Assembly (NCBI GenBank): GCA_910584955.1
Contig: CAJUDC010000061.1
Coordinates: forward strand, 1-13,862
Length of the DNA: 13,862 nucleotides
Reading direction: 5' to 3'
DNA from: an uncultured Paraprevotella sp.
GTDB taxonomy: Bacteria; Bacteroidota; Bacteroidia; Bacteroidales; Bacteroidaceae
Under the pieces are notes generated by a model. The model saw nothing but the letters and a program-made list of their open reading frames with translations, did no database searches and had not been told where the DNA came from. Positions 1-6,010 of this stretch are shown one piece after another. The position numbers and the translations under genes are program-made. Each line of letters starts with the position of its first letter. The stretch's first letter is position 1.

Positions 1-10
1 TACACTCTTT

Positions 11-109
11 GTTCCCGGAGCTTGCATCTTTCGCTAGTCTTTCAGAGGGAGGAGAACTATACAAGCATATTAAAAAGAAAGAATAGCGAAAGATGCAAGC
101 TCCGGGAAC
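11..109. repeat. Long inverted repeat (33-nt arms) forming a hairpin or cruciform
   Basis: Arms 11-43 and 77-109 are complementary over 33 nt with a single mismatch (37 against 83). The outer 26 bp are perfect and the loop is 33 nt (44-76). No T-run follows on the + strand, so it is not a classic rightward terminator. It lies just upstream of a small membrane gene and of the DGR template, where the end of the variable-repeat gene is expected. Known DGRs often carry a hairpin or cruciform just downstream of the variable repeat, but those are usually much shorter. The structure is certain from sequence; its role is inferred. Confidence 0.85.
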
Positions 110-148
110 TACAATCCCGTTCTGAACATCCAACGCTATTCCTCACTG

Positions 149-177
149 CAAATATACAAAACATTTCTCAAAAACAA
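149..177 (-). promoter_or_regulatory. Possible leftward promoter reading into the long hairpin
   Basis: On the minus strand TATATTTG (156 to 149) matches the Bacteroidetes -7 motif TAnnTTTG. A TTG at 177-175 lies 18 nt upstream, close to the usual 19-20 nt. A transcript from here would run leftward through the hairpin at 11-109 and be antisense to whatever ends at the window edge. The AT-rich context makes chance matches likely. Confidence 0.3.
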
Positions 178-183
178 CTCGTT

Positions 184-417
184 ATGAACAAAATTATTTC
201 ATTTCTCAAAGGAAGCAACCGCTACAAACACCTCATAGGCGGTCTGCTGGTAGGTTTCGCCGCACTCTCACCATGGGCGGCAGTGTACTCATCCGTCATC
301 GCCGCATCGTGCCTCGAACTCAAGGACAGGCTGAAAAGCGGCTATTGGGATTGGGTGGATTGGCTCATGACAGTGGGCGGCGGTTGCATTTCCGCTATTA
401 TTTGGCTGTTGCTGTAA
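184..417 (+). CDS. Small membrane protein, possible holin or lysis accessory
   Basis: This 77-aa protein has two hydrophobic stretches. The first, about residues 18-40, starts after a basic N-terminus (K, R and K residues to about 15). The second is about residues 60-77 and runs to the C-terminus. They are joined by a charged linker containing LELKDRLKSG. The ATG at 184 is preferred because the longer frame would start inside the long hairpin. Small proteins of this shape (a segment like SNRYKHLIGG, then two membrane helices) recur near the tail and lysis end of Bacteroides phages as I remember them, but I know no proven function. It lies between the expected tail-fibre gene and the DGR template, a common place for a holin. 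Membrane nature is clear; the holin role is a guess from size and position. Confidence 0.6.
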   Translation: MNKIISFLKGSNRYKHLIGGLLVGFAALSPWAAVYSSVIAASCLELKDRLKSGYWDWVDWLMTVGGGCISAIIWLLL

Positions 418-423
418 CAAATC

Positions 424-456
424 GTTCTATTAAATAGCGTTTAATGAGTAACTTTG
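424..456 (+). promoter_or_regulatory. Putative promoter of the DGR template RNA
   Basis: TAACTTTG at 449-456 matches the Bacteroidetes -7 motif. The upstream -33 region (about 424-430) is only weakly TTG-like. The predicted transcript start, near 462-465, falls just before the template repeat, so the template RNA could be made independently of the upstream genes. Confidence 0.5.
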
Positions 457-462
457 TCCCCC

Positions 463-813
463 GAATGAAAAATTCTGGTGGAGTTCCCCATAAGCCGTGT
501 GGTTTATCGTGGCAACAACAACGCGAATGCGAATGGCGGTGTGTCGAATGCGAATGCGAATAACGATGCGTCGAATGCGAACACGAATGTCGGGTCGCGT
601 CTTGCAAACAACCAAAGATTTTTTTAATCGGCCTACGGCACCGGGAACGTGTTCCCAACGCTGAGCCGAGGGGGACAAGCCACAGCAACAGCGGCATAAA
701 AGCCGGAAAGCTGAAAAACAAATGGATGGGCAGGGTTTGGTAGGCCGTCAGCACGGTTCGAAGAAGTCAGGCTCAAGGACTGAAGGCTATATGCCTTAAA
801 ACAATTAACAACA
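463..813 (+). ncRNA. DGR template RNA: template repeat plus structured spacer
   Basis: This 390-base gap between genes holds the non-coding DGR RNA. The template repeat core is about 480-610. Read in the frame CGT GGC from 508, it contains 12 AAY codons between 514 and 588, separated by GCG, TCG and GGC codons, then V G S R L A (589-606). AAY codons are the signature of DGR templates, because mutation of the first two adenines can give many residues but no stop codon. The frame has a TGA upstream (463-465) and a TAA at 625, so it is not a gene. The frame before the AAY block (V V Y R G) and after it resembles C-type-lectin-fold variable-repeat ends. The spacer, 628-813, contains a GGGAA-cgtg-TTCCC hairpin (643-656) and an AAGGC-TATAT-GCCTT hairpin (783-797). 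In known DGRs this spacer binds the reverse transcriptase complex and primes cDNA. Exact boundaries need the variable repeat, which is outside the window. Confidence 0.85.
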
Positions 814-2115
814 ATGCGCAGAGAAGGTCATATCATCGAGGAGATTGTGGACTACGCCAATATGGAGGAGTCTTTCAAGCAGGTGCTTCGTGGCAAAAAG
901 CGGAAACGCTCACGCCAAGGGAAGAACCTTCTTGCACACCGGGAAGAGGTCATCGGGGAGCTTGCCGCCCAAATTGCGGAAGGAAAGTTCCGGGTGAGCG
1001 GCTACCGGGAGAGGACCATCACCGAAGGGGGCAAACTCCGGCGTATTCAGGTGCTTACCATGAAAGACCGCATCGGCGTAAACGCTGTCATGGCAGTCGT
1101 GGACAAGCACCTCAGAAAGCGGTTCATACGCACCACCTCTGCCAGCATTAAAGAACGGGGCATGCACGACCTGCTGGACTATATCAGCAGGGACTTGGAG
1201 CAAGACCCCGAGGGGACACGGTTCTGTTACAAGTTCGACATCTCCAAATTCTACGAGAGTGTCAGGCAGGACTTCGTAATGTATTGTGTCCGGAGAATAT
1301 TCAAAGACAGGAAGCTCATCGAAATGCTGGACGGGTTCGTCCGCATGATGCCCGAGGGACTGAGCATCGGGCTGCGTTCCTCACAGGGACTGGGCAACCT
1401 GCTTTTGTCTGTGTATTTAGACCATTATCTGAAGGACAAGTACGGTGTACGTCATTTCTACCGCTATTGTGATGACGGGGTCGTACTCGGTAACGCGAAA
1501 TCGGAATTGTGGAAGATTCGTGATGCCGTCCATGGGCAGATGGAACAAATCGGACTCAAGGTGAAAGCCAACGAGCGCGTGTTCCCCGTGGACGAGGGCA
1601 TAGACTTCTTGGGATATGTCATATATCCCGACCATGTGAGGCTGCGCAAGCGCATCAAGCAGAAGTTCGCCCGAAAAATGCACGAGGTTAAAAGTAGAAA
1701 AAGGAGGCGTGTGCTGATAGCAAGTTTTTACGGAATGGCAAAGCACGCCGACTGTATAATGTTGTTTAATAAATTAACAGGCAAAAAAATGAAATCATTT
1801 AAGGATTTGAATGTCGCTTACAAGCCGGAAGACGGCAAGAAGCGGTTTGCGGGTGCGGTGGTAAGCATCCGCGAGTTGGTAAACCTGCCCATCGTGGTCA
1901 AAGACTTCGAGAGCGGCGTAAAGACAAGTCAGGGCGAAGACCGGTGTGTCGTGGCCATCGAAGTGTCGGGAGAACCCAAGAAGTTCTTCACCAACTCGGA
2001 GGAAATGAAAAACATCCTCCAGCAAGTGAGTGAAATGCCGGACGGATTCCCGTTTGAAACCACCATCAAGTCGGAAACCTTCGGCAAAGGTAGAACAAAG
2101 TACATCTTCACTTAG
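814..2115 (+). CDS. DGR reverse transcriptase with extra C-terminal domain
   Basis: This 433-aa protein would copy the template RNA into adenine-mutated cDNA for transfer to the variable repeat. Visible motifs are FDISKFY at 141-147 (first catalytic Asp), a DGR-like SSQGLGN segment at 189-195 preceded by SIG, YCDD at 218-221 (catalytic pair), and FLGY at 265-268. Other reverse transcriptases usually carry PQG where this has SQG, as DGR enzymes do. The RT and thumb end at about residue 310-325. Residues 326-433 are an additional domain, beta-strand-rich by eye, with a KFFT motif and a C-terminal KYIFT. The join is AT-rich and has an internal ATG at 1789. No Avd-like small helical protein is seen in the window. 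The start at 814 follows an A-rich leader and directly adjoins the template spacer. Identification as a DGR RT is firm given the template; the C-terminal domain's role is unknown. Confidence 0.92.
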   Translation: MRREGHIIEEIVDYANMEESFKQVLRGKKRKRSRQGKNLLAHREEVIGELAAQIAEGKFRVSGYRERTITEGGKLRRIQVLTMKDRIGVNAVMAVVDKHLRKRFIRTTSASIKERGMHDLLDYISRDLEQDPEGTRFCYKFDISKFYESVRQDFVMYCVRRIFKDRKLIEMLDGFVRMMPEGLSIGLRSSQGLGNLLLSVYLDHYLKDKYGVRHFYRYCDDGVVLGNAKSELWKIRDAVHGQMEQIGLKVKANERVFPVDEGIDFLGYVIYPDHVRLRKRIKQKFARKMHEVKSRKRRRVLIASFYGMAKHADCIMLFNKLTGKKMKSFKDLNVAYKPEDGKKRFAGAVVSIRELVNLPIVVKDFESGVKTSQGEDRCVVAIEVSGEPKKFFTNSEEMKNILQQVSEMPDGFPFETTIKSETFGKGRTKYIFT

Positions 2116-2135
2116 ACGTACATAATCATCCGCGT

Positions 2136-2618
2136 ATGAGAAAAATTGAAGGCTCGGCCGGGGTCAGGCTGCTCGAATGTACCCACCCGGCAAAAAACAA
2201 ATGGCGCGTCCGCTGGGATGTGCAAGGCAGGGAGGACGGCTCCGCCACCTATATGGAAGAGGAATTCACGCACCGACCCACAGAGGAGGAAATCAGACAA
2301 ACAATCATCGGCTGGTTCAATGCCCGGACCGATGAGGACATCCTGTCCGGCTTCGAGTGGAATGGCATGAAGGTATGGCTGTCTGCCGAAAACCAGCTTA
2401 ATTACAAGGCTGCATACGATTTGGCTGTACAAACCGCCGGGGCTACGCTGCCGGTCACGTTCAAATTCGGAACGGACGATGTGCCGTGCTATCACACGTT
2501 CCGCTCTGTGGAAGACTTGACCGACTTCTACACCAAGGCGATGGCGCACATACAATCCACGCTGGCCAATGGCTGGAAAAATAAAGACGCTTTCAAATTG
2601 GAATCGTACAGGATTTAG
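2136..2618 (+). CDS. DUF4376-like phage tail-associated protein
   Basis: This 160-aa protein starts 20 nt after the reverse transcriptase stop and probably shares its transcript. Residues about 70-160 contain FEWNGMKVWLS, QLNYKAAYD, LPVTFKFG and DLTDFYTKA, which match my memory of the DUF4376 family found in tail and tail-fibre assembly regions of phages. An aromatic-rich core and a helical C-terminus fit that family. No catalytic motif is visible. Its place after the DGR suggests it helps the diversified fibre fold, assemble or attach, but that is inferred from neighbourhood only. Its sequence is not adenine-codon rich and does not resemble the template, so it is not the DGR target. Confidence 0.7.
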   Translation: MRKIEGSAGVRLLECTHPAKNKWRVRWDVQGREDGSATYMEEEFTHRPTEEEIRQTIIGWFNARTDEDILSGFEWNGMKVWLSAENQLNYKAAYDLAVQTAGATLPVTFKFGTDDVPCYHTFRSVEDLTDFYTKAMAHIQSTLANGWKNKDAFKLESYRI

Positions 2619-2637
2619 AAGCAACCCTTTCGGGGGA

Positions 2638-2720
2638 GGAAAAAGAAAAGCCCCCGGCCTGTTAAATAGTCGTCTCACTTACTATATAACCAAAAACGCT
2701 CAGAGCGCACGACCGGGGGC
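2638..2720 (-). terminator. Terminator-like end of the small RNA
   Basis: On the minus strand GCCCCCGG (2720-2713) can pair with CCGGGGGC (2657-2650), which is followed at once by CTTTTCTTTTT. A competing short hairpin joins CGGGGG (2631-2636) to CCCCCG (2651-2656). The GC arms are separated by about 55 nt that carry the 3' sides of P3 and P1, so this is an unusual terminator that may switch with the folded form. Confidence 0.45.
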
Positions 2721-2790
2721 AAGTACCCTCGTTCGCACTCTGAGCGTTTATATTTTTGGTGGTGCACATAAATGCACCTAATAAGTGAGA
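2641..2790 (-). ncRNA. Structured leftward small RNA, candidate trans-acting antisense regulator
   Basis: The minus strand has a -7 motif TACTTTTG (2803-2796), a start expected near 2790, and a CCGGGGGC segment followed by CTTTTCTTTTTCC (2657-2638) as a terminator-like end, giving about 150 nt. Predicted stems: P1, 11 bp (2671-2681 with 2782-2792), joins the 5' and 3' parts. P2, 6 bp (2761-2766 with 2773-2778). P3, 12 bp (2694-2705 with 2738-2749), extended by 5 bp across a 6-nt bulge (2689-2693 with 2756-2760). The loop of P3 (2713-2720) is complementary over 8 nt to 2650-2657, giving either a pseudoknot or a terminator stem. The first 11 nt (2790-2780) are complementary to the leaders of the genes starting at 12737 and 12225. 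I recognise no known RNA family. The base pairing is read directly; expression and function are inferred. Confidence 0.6.
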
Positions 2791-2795
2791 CGTTG

Positions 2796-2825
2796 CAAAA
2801 GTACTAATTTTAATCGAAAATGAAA
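2796..2825 (-). promoter_or_regulatory. Promoter for the leftward small RNA
   Basis: TACTTTTG (minus strand, 2803 to 2796) fits TAnnTTTG. The matching -33 position carries TTTC (2825-2822) after an 18-nt spacer, one base off TTTG. The site overlaps the start codon of the rightward Mor-like gene at 2820, so firing here could interfere with that gene. Confidence 0.5.
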
Positions 2826-3062
2826 GTAATTGAGATACTAAACTTAAACAGGGAACTGCTGATTTACTTCCAAAAGGCAGGCATAAGGCTGGAAGACGTG
2901 CAATATATCAGCCTGTACAACGAATTTCGGACAATGCAGGCACAGAACGATAAGGTGTCCTATATCGTGGCCACTCTTGCCACCAAATACAACATCAGTG
3001 AGCGTAAGGTATATGACCTTATACGACGGTTCAAAAGCGACTGCAATCTGCTTGCAGTGTAA
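2820..3062 (+). CDS. Small HTH protein, possibly Mor-like activator
   Basis: This 80-aa protein has an N-terminal helical part (residues 1-40) and a helix-turn-helix-like C-terminus, where KVSYIVATLATKY leads to NISERKVYDLIRRF (about 45-72). The second helix (SERKVYDLIRRF) is typical of recognition helices in Mor/C-type activators of Mu-like phages, though this protein is shorter than Mu Mor (about 129 aa). Mor normally switches on middle transcription, and its position ahead of the rightward modification genes would fit such a role. A TATTTTTG box at 2751-2758 might serve it, but the -33 is poor. Similar small proteins are common in Bacteroides phages. Confidence is fair for a DNA-binding fold and low for a specific activator role. 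Confidence 0.55.
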   Translation: MKVIEILNLNRELLIYFQKAGIRLEDVQYISLYNEFRTMQAQNDKVSYIVATLATKYNISERKVYDLIRRFKSDCNLLAV

Positions 3063-3099
3063 ATATCAGGGTGGAATATATTCTTGGTTCGGGCTGCGC

Positions 3100-3107
3100 T
3101 ACCTTTG
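3100..3107 (+). promoter_or_regulatory. Likely promoter -7 box for the synthase-like and methyltransferase genes
   Basis: TACCTTTG matches the Bacteroidetes -7 consensus exactly and lies 30 nt before the ATG at 3137. The -33 region is weak, which may indicate that an activator is needed. Confidence 0.55.
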
Positions 3108-3136
3108 CATTATTGATTTTCAAAAGTATAGCAGCC

Positions 3137-3775
3137 ATGAACAAGTATCATCAAATTCTGCAAAAGGTTCTCACTTCAGGGAAGAGCCAGGCAAACAAGA
3201 AAGGGAATATCCGTTACCTGCTCAACGAGCAGTTGTACCTGACACCTGCCGACCTGCTCGATATTTTCGAGGGGCACGGCATCGCACGCAAGAAACTGCG
3301 TTCGGAACTAAAACTGTTCATGCAAGGGGAGCGTAATATAGAAAAATATCGGGCGGAAGGTATCTATTGGTGGGATTACTGCGGTGCCATCCTCGTAAAC
3401 TCCTACCCTACCTATTTTGCAAAACTGCCACCGCTCATTGACAAAATCAACCGGGAAAAGCGGAACAGCAAGAATTATGTGTTGTTCCTCGGCTCTACCA
3501 ACGCGGAGAGCAACCAGTCGCCGTGTCTGAGTTTGGTGCAGTTCCAAATAGACGAGGGCGAACTGGTCATATCTGCATACCAGCGCAGTTCCGATGCCAA
3601 CCTCGGATTGCCAGCGGACATTTACCATCTTTACCTTATGGCTCGGCAAATCGAAGTTCCCCTGAAATCCATTACGCTTAACCTCGCCAATGTGCATATT
3701 TACCAAAACAATATAGAAAAGACCCACTCGCTGCTTGACGGCAACGAGGACATAAAATTTGAACTGAACGTATAA
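3137..3775 (+). CDS. Divergent thymidylate-synthase-fold protein, possible pyrimidine-modifying enzyme
   Basis: This 212-aa protein follows the thymidylate synthase (TS) plan but is about 50 aa short. Matches to E. coli TS landmarks: ELKLF (Glu57 as E58); GIYWWDY near 75-81 as the W80 region; Pro-Cys at 129-130 as catalytic C146; QRSSDANLGLP at 149-159 as Q165-R166-S167-D169; and VHIY at 186-189 as H207 and Y209. Differences: the residue after the catalytic Cys is Leu131 (His in TS); LPAD (Asp161) replaces LPFN (N177); and the GPVYGxQWR segment and the double Arg are missing. Asp at the N177 position is characteristic of dCMP-type relatives such as T4 dCMP hydroxymethylase. The ATG at 3137 is chosen because it follows a clear -7 box and begins the conserved part. 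It abuts the methyltransferase start, so the two are co-translated. TS-fold membership is likely; substrate and reaction are inferred. Confidence 0.65.
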   Translation: MNKYHQILQKVLTSGKSQANKKGNIRYLLNEQLYLTPADLLDIFEGHGIARKKLRSELKLFMQGERNIEKYRAEGIYWWDYCGAILVNSYPTYFAKLPPLIDKINREKRNSKNYVLFLGSTNAESNQSPCLSLVQFQIDEGELVISAYQRSSDANLGLPADIYHLYLMARQIEVPLKSITLNLANVHIYQNNIEKTHSLLDGNEDIKFELNV

Positions 3776-4630
3776 ATGAAAAAGCATTATCTTTCAGCCC
3801 CTCTGCCTTTCGTGGGGCAAAAGCGCATGTTTGCGCGCGAATTTATCAAGGTATTAGAAAAATATCCGGAAGACACCGTATTCGTGGACTTGTTCGGCGG
3901 TTCGGGACTGTTGTCGCATATTACGAAGTGCCAAAAACCGGGAGCGACCGTAGTATATAATGATTTCGACAACTACCGCTTCAGGCTCGAAAACATACCG
4001 CGTACCAATCTCTTGCTTGCCGATTTGCGAAGCATCGTACAGGGTGTACCCAAACACGGTTGCATCAAGGGGGCTATGCGCGACCGGGTATTCACCCGGC
4101 TGGAACAGGAAGAACAGGAACACGGCTACATTGATTTCATTACCGTTTCTTCCGCACTCATGTTCTCCATGAAGTACAAGCTGAGCATTCCCGAAATGAA
4201 AAAAGAGGCTCTTTACAACAACGTCAGACAGACAGACTATCCATCTGCTACCGACTACCTCGAAGGCATTACAGTTGTCTCCTGCGACTACAAGATTTTG
4301 TTTGAGAGGTACAAGGACAACCCCAATGTGGTATTCCTGGTTGACCCTCCATACCTGAGTACCGATGTGGGAACGTACAATATGTATTGGAAGCTGACCG
4401 ACTATCTGGACGTGCTTACTGTCCTGTCCGGACACAGCTTCGTCTATTTCACTTCCAACAAGTCATCCATCATAGAACTGTGCGAATGGCTCGGCCAAAA
4501 CCGCACCCTTGGCAATCCGTTTGCAGAGTGCCGGAAAGTGGAATTTAATGCCACCATGAACTACAATGCCGCCTACACGGACATGATGCTTTACACCCGA
4601 CCCGGGAAAGATATGAAAGCCGCCTCCTAA
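3776..4630 (+). CDS. D12-class adenine-N6 DNA methyltransferase (Dam-like)
   Basis: This 284-aa protein would transfer methyl groups from S-adenosylmethionine to adenine N6 in DNA. PFVGQKR (11-17) is the N-terminal cofactor-side motif. DLFGGSG (38-44) is the AdoMet-binding loop. VDPPYL (189-194) contains the catalytic DPPY. Length and motif order (X, I, IV) fit the D12 (Dam/DpnM) class. The ATG follows the upstream TAA with no gap. No restriction enzyme gene is nearby, so it is a solitary methyltransferase, probably protecting phage DNA from host restriction or marking it for regulation. The recognition site cannot be read from sequence. It is the last gene of the rightward block. Confidence 0.92.
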   Translation: MKKHYLSAPLPFVGQKRMFAREFIKVLEKYPEDTVFVDLFGGSGLLSHITKCQKPGATVVYNDFDNYRFRLENIPRTNLLLADLRSIVQGVPKHGCIKGAMRDRVFTRLEQEEQEHGYIDFITVSSALMFSMKYKLSIPEMKKEALYNNVRQTDYPSATDYLEGITVVSCDYKILFERYKDNPNVVFLVDPPYLSTDVGTYNMYWKLTDYLDVLTVLSGHSFVYFTSNKSSIIELCEWLGQNRTLGNPFAECRKVEFNATMNYNAAYTDMMLYTRPGKDMKAAS

Positions 4631-4659
4631 CGGCGTTTATTTACCCACCTGACGGCATA

Positions 4660-4698
4660 AAAAGAGCGTCCCAAGCAATTAGCCAAGGACGCTCTTTT
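4660..4698. terminator. Bidirectional terminator between convergent operons
   Basis: AAAAGAGCGTCC (4660-4671) and GGACGCTCTTTT (4687-4698) form a perfect 12-bp stem with a 15-nt loop, ending in a T-run in both directions. It serves the rightward methyltransferase and the leftward operon. An 11-bp direct repeat, GGCGTTTATTT, flanks it at 4632-4642 and 4711-4721. Confidence 0.9.
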
Positions 4699-4715
4699 CA
4701 TTTGAACACGGGCGT

Positions 4716-5216
4716 TTATTTCAACCGCTTGAAAGTCACACACTGATACACCTCTATATGTTCCACAATATCCTCGTGGTTGTGGTTCGTCCGGCTCTCA
4801 GCCAAGTCAAACTCCATAAACGTGTCCCCTTCGAGACATGTCAGCTTCTTATGTATCAGCTCCGGTAGGTCGAACACCTCCAATGCCTCTTCCTTGAAAT
4901 CGCTGCCTTCACTGGCCGAGCCCACCCAGTCCGTCACCACATGGAGGTTTACAAACGGCTCTGCCCTATACTCCACGCCGTTCACTACCGGTTTCCACCG
5001 TATCGGGCAGAATTCCACAAACACGGCCGGACGTGCCCAGTTCTCCTCCTGCTCGATAAACTCTACATTGTGGTTCCACAGGTCAATGTGCGGAACAAGC
5101 CGCTCCGCACCTTCAGGAACTTCCAGTCCGTCCATCAACTCGCAAACGGAACCGTCGGGCATTTTATACAGCCTGCCCAATCTGTCGCAAATCGCATTAT
5201 AAAGTTCTTTTCTCAT
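4716..5216 (-). CDS. Putative tail terminator or completion protein
   Basis: This 166-aa protein is last in the leftward operon. Its start overlaps the stop of the gpG-like gene in ATGA. Mixed alpha/beta composition with PAVFVEF, PIRWKP and VNLHVVTDW (about residues 63-95) resembles the small tail-terminator fold found next to virion morphogenesis proteins in many phages, including the Mu gp37 region. The match is by pattern and neighbourhood only, and I see no signature residue. If correct it would cap the tail tube and join it to the head. It could instead be another head-tail connector or an unrelated phage protein. Confidence 0.45.
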   Translation of the reverse strand: MRKELYNAICDRLGRLYKMPDGSVCELMDGLEVPEGAERLVPHIDLWNHNVEFIEQEENWARPAVFVEFCPIRWKPVVNGVEYRAEPFVNLHVVTDWVGSASEGSDFKEEALEVFDLPELIHKKLTCLEGDTFMEFDLAESRTNHNHEDIVEHIEVYQCVTFKRLK

Positions 5217-5776
5217 TTTCTTCTGATGTCAAATTCAACATTAAAATATTCAGTTATGTTCTCCTCTATGATTTCCCGCACCGTCTGCTCAACTTCGGGC
5301 GAGGTGCCCAAAAAGCGACGGCGGGGGATTTTGATGGTCTTGCCCACCTTCATCAGTGCCATAAACCGCCAGAACTCCGACTCAGTGGTCAGCTGCACGG
5401 TGCGCTTGTCATTACGCTTCTCACCGTTCTTCTTGCGCCCGAATGAACCCGTGGCCTCGTAATACTTGTACCAGAAAAAACGCTTCATTTTGGGCGTAAC
5501 CTTTATCTCCCCTCCATCGTTGTGAATGGCGGCATACGGCAAGTCGGAGTAGAATGTAATACTATTTTCCGTGGTCCGACTGGAGATGCTCCGGCGCAAT
5601 TGCCCGGTATCTATCAAAATGGAACCTCCGGGACGTGTCGGGCTTTTACGCCTCTGCCATGCCTCGGAGAAAAAAGCCTGACGCTCGAAATTGCGGTCAA
5701 ACTCATCGGTCATTTCAATCCGGATATCCTTCAGGATATTACGGATGATTTTCTGTACGTCCTTGTTCATCGCCAT
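5213..5776 (-). CDS. Phage virion morphogenesis protein (Mu gpG-like)
   Basis: This 187-aa protein has the marks of the Phage_tail_S/gpG family: a basic N-terminal helical part, ILIDTGQLRRSI (near residues 53-64), LPYAAIHNDGG (near 79-89) and a C-terminal IPRRRFLG (near 146-153). In Mu and P2 these proteins act in tail completion and head-tail joining. The ATG at 5776 is preferred over the TTG two codons upstream. The reading frame overlaps the end of the preceding HTH-like gene by 38 nt, and its stop overlaps the next start by ATGA, so translation is tightly coupled. Oddly, this morphogenesis gene lies at the far end of the early, transposition-type operon. Confidence 0.75.
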   Translation of the reverse strand: MAMNKDVQKIIRNILKDIRIEMTDEFDRNFERQAFFSEAWQRRKSPTRPGGSILIDTGQLRRSISSRTTENSITFYSDLPYAAIHNDGGEIKVTPKMKRFFWYKYYEATGSFGRKKNGEKRNDKRTVQLTTESEFWRFMALMKVGKTIKIPRRRFLGTSPEVEQTVREIIEENITEYFNVEFDIRRK

Positions 5777-6002
5777 AGTCAAAATTCAAAAACATCTGCA
5801 CTTCTTTCAGCACCTCATTCTTGGGGTCGCAAGAGGAGGCATTGAGTATGTTGTAAAAGGTACGTTCAGACACACCATAAACAGGATATACATATCGACG
5901 CCATATTTCGCGGTTCGGAACACCGCGCTTCGCGTACTCATCGTATATCCTGTTTATGTCTGCAACTCTCTTCTGATAGCTCACTCCATGCCTCTTGGCC
6001 AT
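5739..6002 (-). CDS. Small HTH-like phage protein
   Basis: This 87-aa basic protein has a likely helix-turn-helix core: INRIYDEYAKRGVPNREIWRRYV, then VYGVSERTFYNIL (residues about 16-54). SERTFYNIL looks like a recognition helix. Such proteins recur in Bacteroides phages and mobile elements beside gpG-like genes, but I know no proven function. Candidates include a transcription regulator or a small packaging-associated DNA-binding protein. Its tail overlaps the next gene by 38 nt. Confidence 0.6.
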   Translation of the reverse strand: MAKRHGVSYQKRVADINRIYDEYAKRGVPNREIWRRYVYPVYGVSERTFYNILNASSCDPKNEVLKEVQMFLNFDYGDEQGRTENHP

Positions 6003-6010
6003 ATCCGTTT

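Noticed and set aside
11..109. Invertible promoter flanked by recombinase sites
   Set aside because: The segment between the arms is only about 33-49 nt, too short for the usual Bacteroides invertible promoters, and no recombinase gene is in the window.
102..648. Shared 8-mer CCGGGAAC at 102-109 and 641-648
   Set aside because: It is inside unrelated hairpins and is short enough to be chance.
398..754. Leftward open frames across the template region, rich in Arg, His and Ser
   Set aside because: They are the reverse of the repetitive AAY/GCG template, with low-complexity translation and no start context.
2112..2678. Leftward 188-aa open frame opposite the DUF4376 gene
   Set aside because: It is fully antisense to a gene with recognisable family pattern, and its own translation shows no coherent motif.
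2671..2792. Miniature transposable element with 11-bp terminal inverted repeats
   Set aside because: No target duplication flanks it, and the inner stems, promoter and U-rich end are better explained as a folded RNA.
463..2792. Retron (reverse transcriptase with msr-msd RNA)
   Set aside because: The AAY-rich template next to the RT and the SQG motif fit a DGR. The small RNA is on the opposite strand and downstream, unlike retron layout.
3137..3775. Ordinary thymidylate synthase
   Set aside because: It lacks the GPVYG/QWR and double-Arg segments, has Leu after the catalytic Cys and Asp at the Asn177 position.
4632..4721. 11-bp direct repeat flanking the terminator as a mobile element footprint
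   Set aside because: It overlaps the operon ends and a plain terminator; there are no inverted ends or transposase.
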